Assembly (NCBI RefSeq): GCF_000337175.1
Contig: NZ_AOIJ01000086.1
Span: forward strand, 30,882 to 94,881
From: Natrinema gari JCM 14663
GTDB lineage: Archaea > Halobacteriota > Halobacteria > Halobacteriales > Natrialbaceae
Direction of reading: 5' to 3'
DNA length: 64,000 nucleotides
Shown: in pieces, positions 61,449 through 64,000 of the stretch
How the letters are laid out: the number at the start of each line of letters is the position of its first letter
How positions within the stretch are numbered: the first letter of the stretch is position 1
Made by a program: the position numbers and the translations under genes
Notes under the pieces: generated by a model
Seen by the model: only the letters and a program-made list of their open reading frames with translations
Database searches by the model: none
What the model was told of the DNA's origin: nothing

Positions 61449-61898
61449 ATGACGGCCCTACGGGAGACGGTTATCGAGAACCGCGAGATGGTCCAGCCGA
61501 ACCACGCCAACATGCTCGACGTGGCCCACGGCGGCAACGTGATGAAGTGGATGGACGAAGTGGGCGCGATGAGCGCGATGCGGTTTGCCGGCGAGATGTG
61601 TGTCACCGCGCGGGTCAATCAGATGAACTTCGAGCGGCCGATCCCCGTCGGCGACACGGCGTACATCACCGCCTACGTGTACGATGCGGGCACCTCGAGC
61701 GTGAAAGTCCGTCTGATCGCCGAGCGGGAGAACCTCCAGACCCACGAGCGCGAGCGGACCACCGAATCGTATTTCGTCTACGTCGCGATCGACGAGGACA
61801 ACACCCCGACGACGGTGCCCGAGTTGACCGTCGACACCGAGGAGGGTGAACGGCTTCGACGGGAGGCGCTCGCGGACGACCTGGGGCGGGCCGACTGA
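61449..61898 (+). CDS. Acyl-CoA thioesterase (hot-dog fold)
   Basis: A 149-residue hot-dog protein of the acyl-CoA hydrolase type: 'QPNHANMLDVAHGGNVMKWM' carries the conserved N-H and D-x-A residues, followed by 'FAGEMCVTARVNQMNFERPI' and 'YITAYVYDAGTSSVKVRL'. It hydrolyses acyl-CoA to free acid and CoA. It is monocistronic, upstream of an HxlR regulator. Confidence 0.92.
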   Translation: MTALRETVIENREMVQPNHANMLDVAHGGNVMKWMDEVGAMSAMRFAGEMCVTARVNQMNFERPIPVGDTAYITAYVYDAGTSSVKVRLIAERENLQTHERERTTESYFVYVAIDEDNTPTTVPELTVDTEEGERLRREALADDLGRAD

Positions 61899-62166
61899 TC
61901 GATTCGACGCAGGCGTCACAAGCATTACCATCGGAAACCGCGGACAACAGTGTGTCATCCGACGCGGATCGGCGTTTTCACTGCGGTGCTGTCGCCGCTG
62001 GCTGGCGTCCGGTTTCGGTCCTGTTTTTGTCTCGAGCCCCGCTATAGTGGCCGGTCCACGACTGGGATCGGCTCGAGTCCTGCCGAACGCCGCTAACACG
62101 ATGTTATCCGGTTCGGATGAGAACTACTATACCGGTTCACGAAGTAGGGAGTACATAGACCGACAG

Positions 62167-62517
62167 ATGTCCTCTCCGCAAGCGAAAGCCCGCGAACAAC
62201 ACGACGACGCCTGTCCCGTCATCGCCTCCCTCGAGCAGATCGGCTCCAAGTGGCGGCTGGCGGTACTCCACGAACTGCTGGACGGCGAACAGCGGTTTAA
62301 CGAACTCAAGCGATCGACCGACGCGAACGCCCGCACCCTCTCGCGCGTGCTCGACGACCTCGGCGAGATGGGGTTCGTCGAACGCCGCATCGAGGAGGAC
62401 GCTCCCATCGCGACCTACTACAGCCTCACCGACAAGGGCGAGTCCCTCGAGCCGGTCTTCGGCGAAATCGAGTGCTGGGCGGGAAGCTGGCTCGAAGAAA
62501 GCGCGCTCGAGGTCTGA
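62167..62517 (+). CDS. HxlR-family winged-helix transcriptional regulator
   Basis: The 116-residue product is an HxlR-type regulator: 'DACPVIASLEQIGSKWRLAV', 'ELLDGEQRFNELKRSTDANA', 'RVLDDLGEMGFVERRIEED' and 'YSLTDKGESLEPVF' trace the winged helix. The start MSSPQAKA at 62167 follows a TATA-like ACTATACC about 36 nt upstream. Repeated CCGGTTC and an ACTAC/GTAGG pair in the leader (62109-62155) could be an operator; this is a guess. HxlR regulators often respond to redox or electrophiles. Confidence 0.9.
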   Translation: MSSPQAKAREQHDDACPVIASLEQIGSKWRLAVLHELLDGEQRFNELKRSTDANARTLSRVLDDLGEMGFVERRIEEDAPIATYYSLTDKGESLEPVFGEIECWAGSWLEESALEV

Positions 62518-62566
62518 GAGACGGCCATACCGCTCGGTGAACTACCGGGAATGGATCGGACAGCTC

Positions 62567-62586
62567 TGGTGAATCGCTGTACGGCG
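62567..62586. repeat. Direct repeat, left copy, before AT-rich lipoprotein gene
   Basis: Matches 63138-63157 at 19 of 20 positions (TGGTGAATCGCTG-x-ACGGCG), 571 bp away in the same orientation. The pair brackets the compositionally different lipoprotein gene. Confidence 0.55.
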
Positions 62587-62757
62587 TGTAACGGCCGAGA
62601 TGACTGCAGGGTGGGATCGTGGATATTACGTAATCAAAACTACTAGGAGTGGGCGGGAAACGTTGTACACTCGTGATGAAGGACAAACATTTGATCTTGA
62701 TGTTGATGTCACTCCATTGAACGACAGATAGAAGTAGGATCGAAAACACCGTTTTAT

Positions 62758-63129
62758 ATGAATCGAAGAAGAACAATCAAAAAAATAAGTTCGATATCAG
62801 TATGCTCTCTTTTCGGTGGATGCGGTTATTTTGATCAGAGTTCCGTATCTATTGTAATAATGAATAGATCAGGCGAGGAGATCAGTCTGCAGATATCACT
62901 ATCTCATGAAGGAGGAGAAGTTTATTCGAACAATTATAGTTTAGAACCCGGTAGTGAAATACGCGAAAATAGTATTGCCACTGGAAGACGTTATACTGTA
63001 ACTGCAACTGTAAATGAGTCCGAGTGGTACACGCATACATTAGAAATGCAAGGATGTGAGGAACAGCTGCTTACAGTCAGTATTCTCAGAGATAAATCCG
63101 TAGATTTCGGGAATAACGTCTGTAGTTGA
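62758..63129 (+). CDS. AT-rich small lipoprotein
   Basis: A 123-residue protein with a basic start (MNRRRTIKK), hydrophobic segment and lipobox-like 'SLFGGCG', so it is probably a Tat- or Sec-exported lipoprotein. The mature part is beta-rich ('EEISLQISLSHEGGEVYSN', 'SEWYTHTLEMQGCEEQ') with two further cysteines. Codon use and low GC differ sharply from all neighbours, and 20-bp direct repeats flank it, so it was probably acquired. The function is unknown. Confidence 0.65.
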   Translation: MNRRRTIKKISSISVCSLFGGCGYFDQSSVSIVIMNRSGEEISLQISLSHEGGEVYSNNYSLEPGSEIRENSIATGRRYTVTATVNESEWYTHTLEMQGCEEQLLTVSILRDKSVDFGNNVCS

Positions 63130-63137
63130 TTTGGTTT

Positions 63138-63157
63138 TGGTGAATCGCTGGACGGCG
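63138..63157. repeat. Direct repeat, right copy, after AT-rich lipoprotein gene
   Basis: Partner of 62567-62586 with one mismatch. Beyond the repeat the similarity is lost. Confidence 0.55.
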
Positions 63158-63266
63158 GAGATCTTCGGTGAGAAACTACGCTGCTTGAGGCGTCATACTG
63201 GGATGATTTGACTGTGACGTAGAAGATTTCGGCAGTGACGAAGCAGATAGACGCTCTCACAATGCC

Positions 63267-64000
63267 TCAGAACACTATAGTAAGCGTTAGAAATAATTGC
63301 CCACTTTTGGAATCGAAAAGTTGGTCTAGAGCGGTATCGATCGCGGTGGTTAGTTGCTCAAGCGAGTCAAAGAATCGGTTGCTGAGAGCGTTTTGGAGTT
63401 GTCGCCAGCACTCTTCGACCGGATTGAGTTGCGGCGAATACGACGGTAACGTGACGAAGGCGAGGTCGTCACGGGCCGCCAGGTCCGTGACGGCCGACGC
63501 CTGGAAATACGGCGCACCATCTAGCACGACGATCAAGTCTTCTCTGAATTCGTTGCATAACGCGAGAATGAAATGTTTCGTGTGATCGGCGGTAACGTAC
63601 TCGGTGAATCGTGAAAAGAAGCACCCGCCGTCTTCGGTGATCGCGCCGAGCAGACACGTCCAGTCGCGTTGACCGGAGAGTTCGACGCTCGACCGCGTGC
63701 CGCGTGGTTTCCGCGCGGCACGCGACCGAGCGGGACGGATTTCTTGGTTTGGTCGATGCAGACTATTTTGACGTCCATCTCCGATCGCTTTTTTGATCTC
63801 GTCGTAGAATCCCTCTTGGTCGGATTCTTCGGCTTTGGCGGCTCTACGGCGTTGTTTTTGATAGCTTAGTCCAGCTTCTTTGAGCAACCGCCGACAACTC
63901 GGGTAGGAGTACTCGACATCGTAGATATCTTCAAGAAACTCCTGGACGAGCGCCGGCGTCCACGCCGGCGCGTCAATCCCGACCTCTTCGGGCGGTTGGT
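63267..64000 (-). pseudogene. IS630-family transposase, 5' end outside window, frameshifted and locally inverted
   Basis: The minus strand encodes an IS630-type DDE transposase that runs off the right edge ('EFLEDIYDVEYSYPSC', 'RRLLKEAGLSYQKQRRRAA', then 'GAPYFQASAVTDLAARDDLA' and 'SPQLNPVEECWRQLQNALS', holding the later Asp/Glu). The first catalytic Asp ('VCIDQTKKSV') is readable only in the +1 frame, between a T6 tract at 63789-63794 and about 63735; compensating shifts return to the main frame, leaving a long frame with about 15 wrong residues and no first Asp. Just after this a hairpin (63687-63731) appears inverted, turning the expected WF into RK. The C-terminus is also altered. The copy is probably inactive. 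Confidence 0.85.

Noticed and set aside
63785-63796. Programmed -1 frameshift in the IS630 transposase at the A-tract
   Set aside because: The needed shift is +1 and the codon phase does not match an A-AAA-AAG slippery heptamer, so mutation is the simpler explanation.

Overview
The window is chromosomal DNA from a halophilic archaeon (class Halobacteria). The evidence is high GC with CTCGAG/TCGA-rich coding sequence, very acidic proteins, twin-arginine (Tat) signal peptides on nearly all exported proteins, TATA boxes about 25-30 nt before leaderless starts, archaeal tRNAs, and marker genes such as DpsA, GTP cyclohydrolase III, DUF5785 and a complete methylaspartate cycle cluster. The gene complement resembles Natrialbaceae (Natrinema/Haloterrigena type); that rank is inference.

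Layout. 1-1834: 3' end of a DUF4157 (extracellular contractile injection system core domain) gene and an unknown partner. 1976-5264: Mrp ATPase, a uracil-DNA-glycosylase-like protein, small proteins and tRNA-Ser(UGA), whose 3' end is echoed by a direct and an inverted partial copy just downstream. 5571-14065: a GntP-type permease, then the methylaspartate cycle block (malyl-CoA lyase, mesaconyl-CoA hydratase, methylaspartate ammonia-lyase, glutamate mutase E and S, and the divergent succinyl-CoA:mesaconate CoA-transferase). 14220-23797: an accessory stretch with a single-chain Type IIG restriction-modification enzyme whose specificity half is AT-rich, small orphan and membrane proteins, IS6-like end sequences, and a 672-residue Tat-exported protein ending in a halocin C8-like cysteine-rich domain.

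23908-46572: mostly core haloarchaeal genes, including two multi-PAS histidine kinases, GTP cyclohydrolase III, pgk, GNAT, tRNA-Thr(UGU), a HEAT/zinc-ribbon protein, an iron-box-controlled siderophore-binding lipoprotein, UspA, an acyl-CoA ligase with enoyl-CoA hydratase, and a dUTPase/dCTP deaminase-like protein. 46712-62517: a mechanosensitive-channel-like protein, a creatininase-family (ArfB-like) enzyme, NikR, a YihY-type membrane protein, a PfkB kinase, aldehyde dehydrogenase, DpsA, a 55-residue protein behind tandem iron boxes, a macrodomain protein, PurM, an M50 protease with TraB, a thioesterase and an HxlR regulator. 62518-64000: an AT-rich small lipoprotein between direct repeats, and an IS630-type transposase remnant cut by the window end.

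How the genes work together. The methylaspartate cluster turns acetyl-CoA into glyoxylate-level intermediates through glutamate, methylaspartate, mesaconate and methylmalyl-CoA, and the acyl-CoA ligase, hydratase and thioesterase fit the same fatty-acid/acetyl-CoA lifestyle. DpsA, the siderophore-binding protein and the 55-residue protein form a plausible iron-responsive set. Several zinc-ribbon microproteins (41-53 residues), some of them very easy to overlook, lie along the window. No CRISPR array, rRNA or replication origin was seen. The least conventional elements are the halocin C8-like giant precursor, the DUF4157 pair at the left edge, the mosaic Type IIG enzyme and the rearranged IS630 transposase.
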